Shown in pieces: positions 1 to 5,681 of a DNA stretch of 12,541 nucleotides. Origin of the DNA: Deltaproteobacteria bacterium RBG_16_44_11. Lineage in GTDB: Bacteria > Desulfobacterota > Syntrophia > Syntrophales > Smithellaceae. The translations under genes and the position numbers were made by a program. Numbering within the stretch: the first letter of the stretch is position 1; each line of letters starts with the position of its first letter. The stretch lies in contig MGQN01000017.1 in NCBI GenBank assembly GCA_001797845.1, forward strand, positions 30,431 to 42,971, read 5' to 3'. Below the pieces are notes generated by a model. The model ran no database searches and was not told the DNA's origin. It was given only the letters and a program-made list of their open reading frames with translations.

Positions 1-1
1 G

Positions 2-130
2 ATGGGCTATAACGACCAAAAACAGGAAACCGCCTGGAACAAAATTCTGGCTTACGCGTGCATATTGATCAGCGCGGGAGTCTTAATCTGGTCGGCTGTT
101 TCTTCTTTAATTTATCTTATCGCGCATTAA
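2..130 (+). CDS. Small single-helix membrane protein, or the C-terminal tail of a longer one
   Basis: An open frame from an ATG at base 2 to TAA at 128-130 encodes 42 residues. The first 13 residues are polar (MGYNDQKQETAWN). They are followed by about 28 mostly hydrophobic residues that could form one membrane-spanning helix, ending in Ala-His. I do not recognise the family. Only one base lies upstream, so no ribosome binding site can be checked, and the frame may continue to the left, making this the end of a larger membrane protein. It converges on the methyltransferase gene with a 57-nt gap, in which I see no convincing terminator. The hydrophobic pattern favours a real coding end, but confidence is limited by the window edge. 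Confidence 0.45.
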   Translation: MGYNDQKQETAWNKILAYACILISAGVLIWSAVSSLIYLIAH

Positions 131-187
131 ACACTTTTATTAAGCATAACGAGGATGGCTGTAACAACGTGATAAAAATACTGCCGA

Positions 188-1381
188 TTAATCTTTCCTG
201 ACCAGCAGAAGCCCCTTAAGGTAGTGGCCTTCGGGGTGTCCCAGCAAAACCGGATGATCCGGCCCTGCCGCTAATCTCGATACCAACTGTAAATCAGCAC
301 CGCAATCGTGCGCCGCGCCAAGAACGATCTTGCAAAAAAGATCTTCTTCTATGAAATTGGAGCAGGAAAAGGTAGCCAGGATTCCTCCGCGGGCAAGATG
401 TTTGATTGCTTGTAAATTGATTTCCTTGTAGCCGCGCGCGGCTTTAACCACATCCTTTTTGGTTTTGGCAAACGCGGGAGGATCAAGGATGATTATATCG
501 AAGCATTCTTGTGTATCGCGTAAATAATCGAAGACATCCGCCTCTATTATGGGATGATCTTCAGAAGAAAACCAGTTGAGCTGAAGATTCCTTTTCGCGG
601 TGACACAAGCGGGCTTGGATATATCCAAAGAAACAACTCGTTTCGCTCCACCTTGGGCGCAATAAACGGAAAAAGCTCCCGTGTAAGAAAAACAATTTAA
701 AATACCGGCATCGCGGCTCAGCGTGCTTATCTTTTCTCTGTTGATTCGCTGATCGAGAAAAAAACCGGTTTTCTGGCCGCGGACAATGTCCACTTCAAAT
801 TTCAATCCGTTTTCCATTATCTCCACCAATCCGGTTTCATTATCTCCGGAAGCAATACCGCTCCTGGTTTCCAGCCCCTCCAATGAACGTGACCGGCTTT
901 CGCTCTTTTCATAAATTCGCGCCGGATTTAATTGGGAAACAAGAGCATTTAAAATATGGTTTTTTTGTTTTTCCATTCCGGCGATGGCAATGGATAGCAC
1001 CAGAGTCGAGCCATACACATCAACGATCAATCCCGGAAAACCATCCCCTTCGGCATTGATGAGACGATAAGCGTTTGTTTGTTCATTAATAATTCTTTGC
1101 CGTAATTTGCATGCCGCGTTCAGGCGGCACTGCCAAAAATCTGGGGTAATTCTTTCTTCACAGTTTCTTGTCAAAACACGAAAAGCTATGTCTGTTCGGG
1201 GATTAAAAAATCCCAGAGCCAACGGCTTACCGCTCAAATCTTTGGCTAAAACAACATCACCGGCATCAGGCTTTCCTTTGACCTTGGCAATCGCCCCGGA
1301 AAATACCCACGGATGACCACGGAAAAGCGCCGCTTCCCTGCCTTTCTTCAATGTTATTTCGGGATAACTTATTGTCGACAT
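188..1381 (-). CDS. rlmI: RlmI-type class I SAM-dependent rRNA (cytosine-5) methyltransferase
   Basis: The 397-residue product matches the length and layout of RlmI, which makes 5-methylcytosine at position 1962 of 23S rRNA in E. coli. Residues 1 to about 75 form a PUA-like RNA-binding domain (GHPWVFSGAI near 22-31). A central linker domain follows (NAEGDGFPGLIVDVYG, 109-124). The Rossmann methyltransferase fold starts at about 200: GQKTGFFLDQR (202-212), SAM-binding NCFSYTGAFSV (229-239), an acidic residue at D253, motif IV DPPAFA (300-305), and FSCSN with the likely catalytic Cys340. The ATG at 1379-1381 has only a weak purine-rich stretch upstream. The gene diverges from the mannose-1-phosphate guanylyltransferase gene. 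The fold and class are clear. The exact target nucleotide is inferred from the family, and a related enzyme with another site is possible. Confidence 0.85.
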   Translation of the reverse strand: MSTISYPEITLKKGREAALFRGHPWVFSGAIAKVKGKPDAGDVVLAKDLSGKPLALGFFNPRTDIAFRVLTRNCEERITPDFWQCRLNAACKLRQRIINEQTNAYRLINAEGDGFPGLIVDVYGSTLVLSIAIAGMEKQKNHILNALVSQLNPARIYEKSESRSRSLEGLETRSGIASGDNETGLVEIMENGLKFEVDIVRGQKTGFFLDQRINREKISTLSRDAGILNCFSYTGAFSVYCAQGGAKRVVSLDISKPACVTAKRNLQLNWFSSEDHPIIEADVFDYLRDTQECFDIIILDPPAFAKTKKDVVKAARGYKEINLQAIKHLARGGILATFSCSNFIEEDLFCKIVLGAAHDCGADLQLVSRLAAGPDHPVLLGHPEGHYLKGLLLVRKD

Positions 1382-1406
1382 AGTGTAAGAAAATATCTTT
1401 TCCGGC

Positions 1407-1433
1407 TTGAAATAGCAAGGCCGATTGTATTAT
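1407..1433 (+). promoter_or_regulatory. Candidate promoter of the guanylyltransferase gene in a divergent intergenic region
   Basis: The 105-nt gap 1382-1486 separates two divergent genes and must hold both promoters. On the plus strand TTGAAA (1407-1412) is followed after 15 nt by TATTAT (1428-1433), a short spacer. On the minus strand TTGTTT is followed after 18 nt by TACAAT, so the two candidate -10 boxes overlap near 1425-1433. Both are assigned by sigma-70 resemblance only. Confidence 0.3.
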
Positions 1434-1473
1434 GTAGTAGGCGAGACAAACAATAATTCATGCCTTAGGACAA

Positions 1474-1479
1474 AAGGAG
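1474..1479 (+). promoter_or_regulatory. Strong Shine-Dalgarno site of the guanylyltransferase gene
   Basis: AAGGAG ends 7 nt before the ATG at 1487. This fixes the start codon. Confidence 0.8.
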
Positions 1480-1486
1480 AAAACAC

Positions 1487-2563
1487 ATGTACGCAGTTAT
1501 AATGGCCGGCGGCAGAGGCGCAAGATTCTGGCCGCGCAGCAGAGAAAAAAAACCGAAACATTTATTGGATATTGTCGGTACCAGGACCATGATTCAAGAA
1601 ACGGTTGATCGCATAAAACCGTTGATTGCCCCGAAAAATATTTTAATCGTCACGGGTAAAAAACACGCACGGGAATTAATCAGACAACTGCCGGAAGTGT
1701 TCGCCAAAAATATAATTATTGAACCGGAAGGCAAAAATACCGCGGCCTGCATCGGTCTCGCGGCATTGCATATACAAAAAATAACCGGCGATGATATCAT
1801 GATTGTGTTGCCTTCCGACCACGCTATCGGCTATCCCGATAAATACCGGGCAGTGATTTCCGCAGCAGCCCAGACAGCGGCACAGAATAACGCGCTGGTC
1901 ACCATTGGCATTAAACCTACCAGCCCGCATACAGGTTTCGGCTATGTCGAACAGGGCGAATTGAGCGGGCAAGTATCCGGCGAAGAGGTGTTCCGTGTTC
2001 TTTCCATCCGTGAAAAGCCGGATTTCCCGCAAGCGCAAACCTTTGTGCAAAGCGGCAAGTTTTACTGGAACAGCGGTATGTTTATCTGGAAAACATCTGC
2101 TATTTTAATGGAAATTGCCCGCTGGTTACCGGATTTAAATAAAGGGCTGATAAAAATCGAGAAGGCGCTCGGATCAGATAAAGAAGCGGCAACAATTCGC
2201 GGCGTCTACAAACGGTTATCCTCCATTTCTATTGATTACGGCGTCATGGAAAAAGCGAACAATACCTTTATGCTTAAAGGAGATTTTGGCTGGAGTGATG
2301 TCGGCAGTTGGGATGCCGTCTATGAAATATCGGCTAAAGACGATAATGGCAATGCCGTAACAACCGGCAGTTCCGTAATTTTTGAAGACACGGAAAACTC
2401 TCTTGTTTACAGCCCGCAAAAACTCGTCGCTATGGTGGGGGTTAAGGATTTAATAGTTGTAGAAACAAAAAACGCCTTGCTTATCTGCAAAAAAGGCGCC
2501 TCACAGGATATAAAAAAAGTGGTCGAAACTTTGGAAGCAAAAAAAATTAAAAAATATCTTTAG
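1487..2563 (+). CDS. manC: Mannose-1-phosphate guanylyltransferase (GDP-mannose pyrophosphorylase), single-domain form
   Basis: The enzyme joins GTP and mannose-1-phosphate to give GDP-mannose and pyrophosphate, supplying activated mannose for lipopolysaccharide, exopolysaccharide or glycan synthesis in the cytoplasm. The 358 residues carry the nucleotidyltransferase signature at the N-terminus (MAGGRGARFWPRS, 6-18, with PK at 23-24). They also carry LPSDHA (108-113), the sugar-phosphate-binding EKPD (176-179), WNSGMF (194-199), DYGVMEK (250-256) and DFGWSDVGSW (266-275). The protein ends after the left-handed helix region. It lacks the C-terminal cupin phosphomannose isomerase domain of the roughly 470-residue bifunctional ManC/AlgA type, so isomerase activity must come from elsewhere. 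The last residues are lysine-rich. The stop lies 2 nt from the stop of the convergent HMA gene. No other sugar-nucleotide genes are adjacent in the window. Confidence 0.9.
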   Translation: MYAVIMAGGRGARFWPRSREKKPKHLLDIVGTRTMIQETVDRIKPLIAPKNILIVTGKKHARELIRQLPEVFAKNIIIEPEGKNTAACIGLAALHIQKITGDDIMIVLPSDHAIGYPDKYRAVISAAAQTAAQNNALVTIGIKPTSPHTGFGYVEQGELSGQVSGEEVFRVLSIREKPDFPQAQTFVQSGKFYWNSGMFIWKTSAILMEIARWLPDLNKGLIKIEKALGSDKEAATIRGVYKRLSSISIDYGVMEKANNTFMLKGDFGWSDVGSWDAVYEISAKDDNGNAVTTGSSVIFEDTENSLVYSPQKLVAMVGVKDLIVVETKNALLICKKGASQDIKKVVETLEAKKIKKYL

Positions 2564-2565
2564 AT

Positions 2566-2862
2566 TTACTTTAAATACACCGGATCGCCGCTGACTTTGT
2601 CCTTTCCTTTGTTGAGCTTATCAATAATTATATTGATGGTGGTTACTTCGTCATCAAACGTAACAATCACTAAATTATTACTCTTGAATTCGTGTTTTTT
2701 TACACCTTTCACATTCTTCAGGGTAGTACCTATCCTGTTTTTGCCGCCTCAGGCCGCGCAACCGGGTATCGTCAATTGCACAATTCTTTCTTCAGCGATA
2801 GCAACACCGATAAACGCTGATAAGAAAAAAAATGTTAATAATACACTTAATAATTTTTTCAC
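2566..2862 (-). CDS. Secreted heavy-metal-associated (HMA/MerP-like) selenoprotein with a CxxU metal-binding motif (UGA decoded as Sec)
   Basis: Reading through one in-frame TGA (2749-2751) gives 98 residues. The GTG start at 2860-2862 has a strong upstream GAGGTGG and an in-frame stop just before it, so no longer start exists. Residues 1-23 form a signal peptide (KK, a hydrophobic core, then AIA before EERIV), which implies periplasmic export. Residues 26-98 read as a beta-alpha-beta-beta-alpha-beta HMA domain: IVQLTIPGCAA, Sec38, GGKNRIGTTLKNVKGV, then NNLVIVTFDDEVTTINIIIDKL. Cys35-Ala-Ala-Sec38 occupies the usual CxxC site of MerP, CopZ and Atx1-type metal carriers, with the TGA replacing the second Cys. 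Downstream codons keep the HMA pattern to a normal TAA, so the frame is under coding constraint. The family suggests capture or transfer of a soft metal such as Hg, Cu or Ag, but no metal genes are nearby, so the ligand is unknown. The alternative is a Cys-to-opal nonsense mutation. Confidence 0.83.
2719..2737 (-). promoter_or_regulatory. Candidate bacterial SECIS hairpin just downstream of the in-frame UGA
   Basis: On the coding strand the 19 nt CAGGATAGGTACTACCCTG can fold with CAGG pairing CCTG, one A-C mismatch, then TA pairing TA, leaving a small apical loop that contains GGT (2728-2730). The hairpin begins 11 nt after the UGA and the GGT begins 18 nt after it. Bacterial SelB recognises a short stem-loop at about this spacing with G and U in the apical loop. 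The stem is short, and I do not see a clear bulged U as in E. coli fdhF, so this is suggestive only. Confidence 0.5.
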
Positions 2863-2865
2863 GTT

Positions 2866-2872
2866 CCACCTC
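2866..2872 (-). promoter_or_regulatory. Shine-Dalgarno site deciding the GTG start of the selenoprotein gene
   Basis: GAGGTGG on the minus strand ends 3 nt before the GTG at 2862; its GAGGTG core is a six-base match to the anti-Shine-Dalgarno sequence. It supports active translation of a frame that would otherwise look like a 37-codon remnant. Confidence 0.7.
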
Positions 2873-2933
2873 TGCTCTTTTTTATGGTCTTATGATAACT
2901 CCAAGCCCCTCAAGAAGCAAATATAATTTCCAA

Positions 2934-2962
2934 TTGACAGTTAAAAGTTTATTTGTGATAAA
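2934..2962 (+). promoter_or_regulatory. Candidate sigma-70 promoter of maf-yggS
   Basis: A perfect TTGACA (2934-2939) is followed after 17 nt by GATAAA (2957-2962), a four-of-six match to the -10 consensus, preceded by a TGT that resembles an extended -10. It would start transcription about 25-30 nt before the maf ATG at 2997. The -10 box lies inside a palindrome, so binding there would be expected to block it. Confidence 0.5.
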
Positions 2963-2968
2963 AATCAC
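2955..2968. promoter_or_regulatory. Perfect palindrome GTGAT-N4-ATCAC, CRP/FNR-family-like operator
   Basis: GTGAT (2955-2959), an AAAA spacer, and ATCAC (2964-2968) form a perfect inverted repeat. Read with its flanks it is TTGTGA-N6-TCACT, close to the TGTGA-N6-TCACA pattern bound by CRP/FNR-family regulators (including HcpR-type factors in deltaproteobacteria). It overlaps the candidate maf -10 box. It lies in the shared 134-nt region between maf and the divergent selenoprotein gene, so it could control either or both. Which regulator binds, if any, is unknown. Confidence 0.45.
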
Positions 2969-2996
2969 TATATTTATATTATAGAAAGCAAAAGCA

Positions 2997-3590
2997 ATGC
3001 CTATTTCTTTATCCGGACAGCTTATTTTAGCTTCGGCATCGCCGCGGCGGCAAGAATTGTTGCGGTCAGCCGGATTGAAGTTCAAAACTATCCCCGCCCA
3101 CGTAAGTGAGCATTATATAAAAGGAGAAAGACCAAATCAACATGTCCGGCGGCTCTCTTTAGATAAGGCACTTTTTATTGCCGGAAAATATCCTGATGCC
3201 TGGGTACTGGGCGCGGATACCATTGTGGTCATCGACAAGCTTGTTTTAGGAAAGCCGAAAAACAAATCTCAAGCTCGGGAAATGCTGAATAAACTAAGCG
3301 GGCACACACATAAAGTCTATACCGGCTTTACCATTATCCGCTTATCCGCTAAAACGCAAAAAACTAAAGTTATCACATCCGCCGTGCAATTCAAAACTAT
3401 CGGCAAAGAAGAACTTAAATGGTATACAGCGTGCGATGAGCCTTATGACAAGGCCGGCGGTTATGCCGCGCAAGGGAAAGGCGCCTATTTTATCCAATCA
3501 ATTAGAGGCTCTTATACAAACGTCATCGGCCTGCCTCTTTGTGAAGTGCTGGAAGAATTGAAAAAACTAGGCGCAATACATTTCAGGTAG
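2997..3590 (+). CDS. maf: Maf family nucleoside triphosphate pyrophosphatase (dTTP/UTP type)
   Basis: Maf proteins hydrolyse non-canonical or surplus nucleoside triphosphates to monophosphate and pyrophosphate in the cytoplasm, a house-cleaning role; overexpression arrests septation in some bacteria. The 197 residues show every family motif: LASASPRRQELL (11-22) at the N-terminus, LGADTIV (71-77) with the catalytic-type Asp74, LGKPK (84-88), HKVYTGF (105-111), EPYDKAGGYAAQG (148-160), and GSYTNVIGLP (171-180). The DKAGGYAAQG form resembles the YhdE branch acting on dTTP and UTP more than the YceF branch acting on m7GTP; this subtype call is inference. The ATG at 2997 lacks a good Shine-Dalgarno site. 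However, the protein begins at the usual distance from the first motif. The stop lies 6 nt before the yggS start, so the two are almost certainly co-transcribed. Confidence 0.9.
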   Translation: MPISLSGQLILASASPRRQELLRSAGLKFKTIPAHVSEHYIKGERPNQHVRRLSLDKALFIAGKYPDAWVLGADTIVVIDKLVLGKPKNKSQAREMLNKLSGHTHKVYTGFTIIRLSAKTQKTKVITSAVQFKTIGKEELKWYTACDEPYDKAGGYAAQGKGAYFIQSIRGSYTNVIGLPLCEVLEELKKLGAIHFR

Positions 3591-3596
3591 TTTGTT

Positions 3597-4289
3597 ATGG
3601 AAACAGATATCGCGGCAAATATTATAAAAATTCGTCAACGGATAGCCTTTGCCGCCGCGCGTGCCGGACGCGACGCTCACTCGATAAAACTTATGGCGGT
3701 GACAAAAACCGTTTCGCCTGAGAAGATCAGCCAGGCAATCAACGCGGGCGTAACCATGTTTGGCGAAAATTATGTCCAAGAAGCGAAAGAAAAAATTACC
3801 GCTTTGGGAAAACAAACACAATGGCACATGATCGGCCATCTGCAAACCAATAAAGCAAAATACGCCGTCAATCTGTTTGACTATGTTCATTCCGTGGACC
3901 GTATTGAATTAGCCCAGGAACTCGATAAAAGAGCTGGGCTTACCGGTCATAAAATGAATATCCTGATTGAAGTCAATGTCAGCGGAGAACAAACCAAAAA
4001 CGGTGTATCCGCAAACGCCGCCCTGGATTTAATAAAACGCATAGCCTCATTGGAAAATATTTCTGTGCGCGGGTTAATGACCATGGCACCTTATTCGGAT
4101 AATCCCGAAAACTCCCGGCCTTATTTTATCGCCTTAAGAAATCTTCGCAATCAAATCTCTCGTGAGCAAATTCCGGGAATTCAAATGGAAGAACTTTCCA
4201 TGGGCATGACCGATGACTTTGAAGTAGCCATCGAGGAAGGCGCAACAATAGTTCGTATCGGACGGGCAATTTTTGGAAGGCGTAACTAA
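3597..4289 (+). CDS. yggS: YggS/PLPBP family pyridoxal 5'-phosphate homeostasis protein
   Basis: YggS proteins bind PLP on a single TIM barrel without known enzymatic activity and keep free vitamin B6 vitamers and some amino-acid pools in balance. The 230-residue length is normal. Visible features are LMAVTKTVS with the PLP Schiff-base Lys37, FGENYVQEA (55-63), WHMIGHLQTNK (76-86), VNVSGEQTKNG (126-136), a RGLMTMAP segment, and the phosphate-binding C-terminus LSMGMTDDFEVAIEEGATI followed by RIGRAIFG. The ATG follows the maf stop by 6 nt, and an AGGTAG that spans the maf stop can serve as its Shine-Dalgarno site, which suggests translational coupling. Its stop lies 2 nt from the stop of the convergent HD-GYP gene. 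The family call is firm; any link to Maf beyond co-expression is not evident. Confidence 0.92.
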   Translation: METDIAANIIKIRQRIAFAAARAGRDAHSIKLMAVTKTVSPEKISQAINAGVTMFGENYVQEAKEKITALGKQTQWHMIGHLQTNKAKYAVNLFDYVHSVDRIELAQELDKRAGLTGHKMNILIEVNVSGEQTKNGVSANAALDLIKRIASLENISVRGLMTMAPYSDNPENSRPYFIALRNLRNQISREQIPGIQMEELSMGMTDDFEVAIEEGATIVRIGRAIFGRRN

Positions 4290-4291
4290 TT

Positions 4292-5479
4292 TTAATGAGC
4301 GGCAAAAGGAGAAAGGTTTTCGGTTGAAGTGGAATTTTCTTCTTGAATAAATGCTTCCTTACCCCTGGTTTTATAAATACTCACGCAGATATCGACAACG
4401 GCGCTGTCGTAAAGCTTTCCTTTGCAATTGACTATTTCTTCCATGGCGACGTCAACACCCAGTGCCGGACGGTAAGGCCGATGTGAGGCCATCGCGTCAA
4501 TGACATCGGCAGTCCCGATAATGCGCGCCTCCAGCAATATACTCTCTCCTTTTAAACCCTGCGGATAACCGGAGCCATTCATCCTTTCATGGTGCTGCAA
4601 AATTATATCAGCCACCGGATAAGGAAATTTAATGGTTTTCAAAATATCATAGGCGACCCGGCAATGTGTCTTGATTATTTCCATTTCCAAGTCACTTAAG
4701 CGCCCCGGTTTTGTTAATATTTCAGAGGGTACGGATATTTTCCCGATATCATGAAGTGTAGCGGCTATGTGAATAGCCTCAATTTGCTCTTTCGACAGTC
4801 GCATTTCTTCCGCGATTTTACAAGAAATTATGGCCACCTTAGCTTCATGGCCGGAGGTATAAGGATCACGGGTTTCCACGATTTTAGACATCGTCTTCAC
4901 TGTACCGTCTAACATTATTTGTACTTTTTCGTAACTAACATTCAGTTCTTCTGCTTTAGCTAAGAGATCGCTTGTCTTTTCTTTTACTTTTTCTTCCAGA
5001 GTTTTGTTTAATTCCACCAGATCTTCGTTTTGCTTTTTGGTTAATTCGACTAACCGTCTATTTTCCATCAACAGTTCCGTTTGGGAAAGTGATTGTTTGA
5101 TGTGAGCTATCAGTTCTTCTTCGCGCCACGGTTTAGTAAAATAAAGATGAATTCCTCCTTTATTAACGGCGTCAATTATGGCGTCGGTGTCGGCATAACC
5201 GGTCAGAAGTATGCGCACGGCATCGGGAAAAATTTCTCTTGCCTTGGCAAAAAATTGTACGCCATTCATGACCGGCATTCTTTGATCGGAAATAATAAGA
5301 GAGAAAGGTTTTTGTGCCGCACGCAACTTCTTAAGTCCATCCAAACCATCTCTTGCCGTTTGTATTTCGTAATTTTCATCGGCCAGAATGCGTTTAAAAG
5401 CATTAAGAATGGATTCTTCATCATCGACAATTAATATTGAATGTCTATGTTTCAAAGGCTCTGTATGCGCCAAATTCAT
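4292..5479 (-). CDS. RpfG-like response regulator: REC domain, coiled coil, HD-GYP c-di-GMP phosphodiesterase
   Basis: The 395-residue protein starts with a receiver domain (about 14-130). It has the acidic pocket D19-D20, phosphoacceptor Asp65 in IISDQRMP, Thr93 in LLTGY and Lys116 in FTKPW. A charged heptad-like stretch (about 135-190) is a probable coiled-coil dimerisation and signalling helix. The HD-GYP domain (about 195-375) has HDIGKISVP with the HD pair at 243-244, HHER (296-299), and GYP at 304-306. It is therefore expected to hydrolyse cyclic di-GMP when phosphorylated, which would lower the second messenger that favours biofilm over motility. No membrane segment is present, so it is cytoplasmic. 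No histidine kinase gene is adjacent, making it an orphan regulator here. An AGGTAAT stretch just upstream of the ATG supports the start. The C-terminal 20 residues are low-complexity and probably disordered. Confidence 0.9.
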   Translation of the reverse strand: MNLAHTEPLKHRHSILIVDDEESILNAFKRILADENYEIQTARDGLDGLKKLRAAQKPFSLIISDQRMPVMNGVQFFAKAREIFPDAVRILLTGYADTDAIIDAVNKGGIHLYFTKPWREEELIAHIKQSLSQTELLMENRRLVELTKKQNEDLVELNKTLEEKVKEKTSDLLAKAEELNVSYEKVQIMLDGTVKTMSKIVETRDPYTSGHEAKVAIISCKIAEEMRLSKEQIEAIHIAATLHDIGKISVPSEILTKPGRLSDLEMEIIKTHCRVAYDILKTIKFPYPVADIILQHHERMNGSGYPQGLKGESILLEARIIGTADVIDAMASHRPYRPALGVDVAMEEIVNCKGKLYDSAVVDICVSIYKTRGKEAFIQEENSTSTENLSPFAAH

Positions 5480-5562
5480 TTTAATTACCTGTTTTTCTAA
5501 GTGTTATGGTTAATATACTTGCTCACAGCATACATAATCAATATCATGGTTTTTTTGTTAAT

Positions 5563-5591
5563 ATTTTGAACCTTTCGGGCAATTATGTCAA
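5563..5591 (-). promoter_or_regulatory. Candidate promoter of the HD-GYP gene
   Basis: On the minus strand TTGACA (5591-5586) is followed after 17 nt by CAAAAT (5568-5563), a four-of-six -10 match. It is the best sigma-70-like pair in the 202-nt gap 5480-5681. It leaves an untranslated leader of roughly 75 nt before the ATG at 5479, in which I see no recognisable riboswitch. Confidence 0.45.
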
Positions 5592-5626
5592 GACCTTAAG
5601 AAAAACAACAGATTAATAGTTTATAT

Positions 5627-5647
5627 CAGATATTTCATATATATCTG
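5627..5647. repeat. AT-rich inverted repeat downstream of uvrA
   Basis: CAGATAT (5627-5633) and ATATCTG (5641-5647) form a perfect 7-bp inverted repeat around a 7-nt spacer, 35 nt past the uvrA stop. No run of U follows on the uvrA strand, so it is a weak terminator candidate. It could equally be an operator upstream of the HD-GYP promoter. Confidence 0.3.
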
Positions 5648-5681
5648 CGCAAAAATACACAATGATTGATGGAATAAATCC

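Noticed and set aside
1487..2563. ManC truncated by loss of its isomerase domain
   Set aside because: Single-domain guanylyltransferases of about 350-360 residues are a normal family form. All catalytic motifs are present and the end is clean.
2521..2566. T-rich stretch on the minus strand past the HMA stop as a rho-independent terminator
   Set aside because: A T-run is present, but the only stem before it is about 4 bp (ATCT/AGAT) with a 2-nt loop. The T-run is also explained by lysine codons at the end of manC.
2566..2862. The HMA gene as a pseudogene broken by a nonsense mutation
   Set aside because: Possible but less likely. There is only one lesion, it falls exactly on a metal-ligand Cys codon position, the frame after it is intact and fold-conserving, start and Shine-Dalgarno are strong, and a SECIS-like hairpin follows.
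2597..2926. Plus-strand 109-codon open frame opposite the HMA gene
   Set aside because: It has no Shine-Dalgarno site and no recognisable domain, and the opposite strand gives a signal peptide plus HMA fold. It is an antisense shadow.
5480..5681. Small gene, RNA or riboswitch in the gap between uvrA and the HD-GYP gene
   Set aside because: The 202 nt are AT-rich with one promoter-like pair and one weak inverted repeat. I found no convincing open frame and no recognisable RNA fold.
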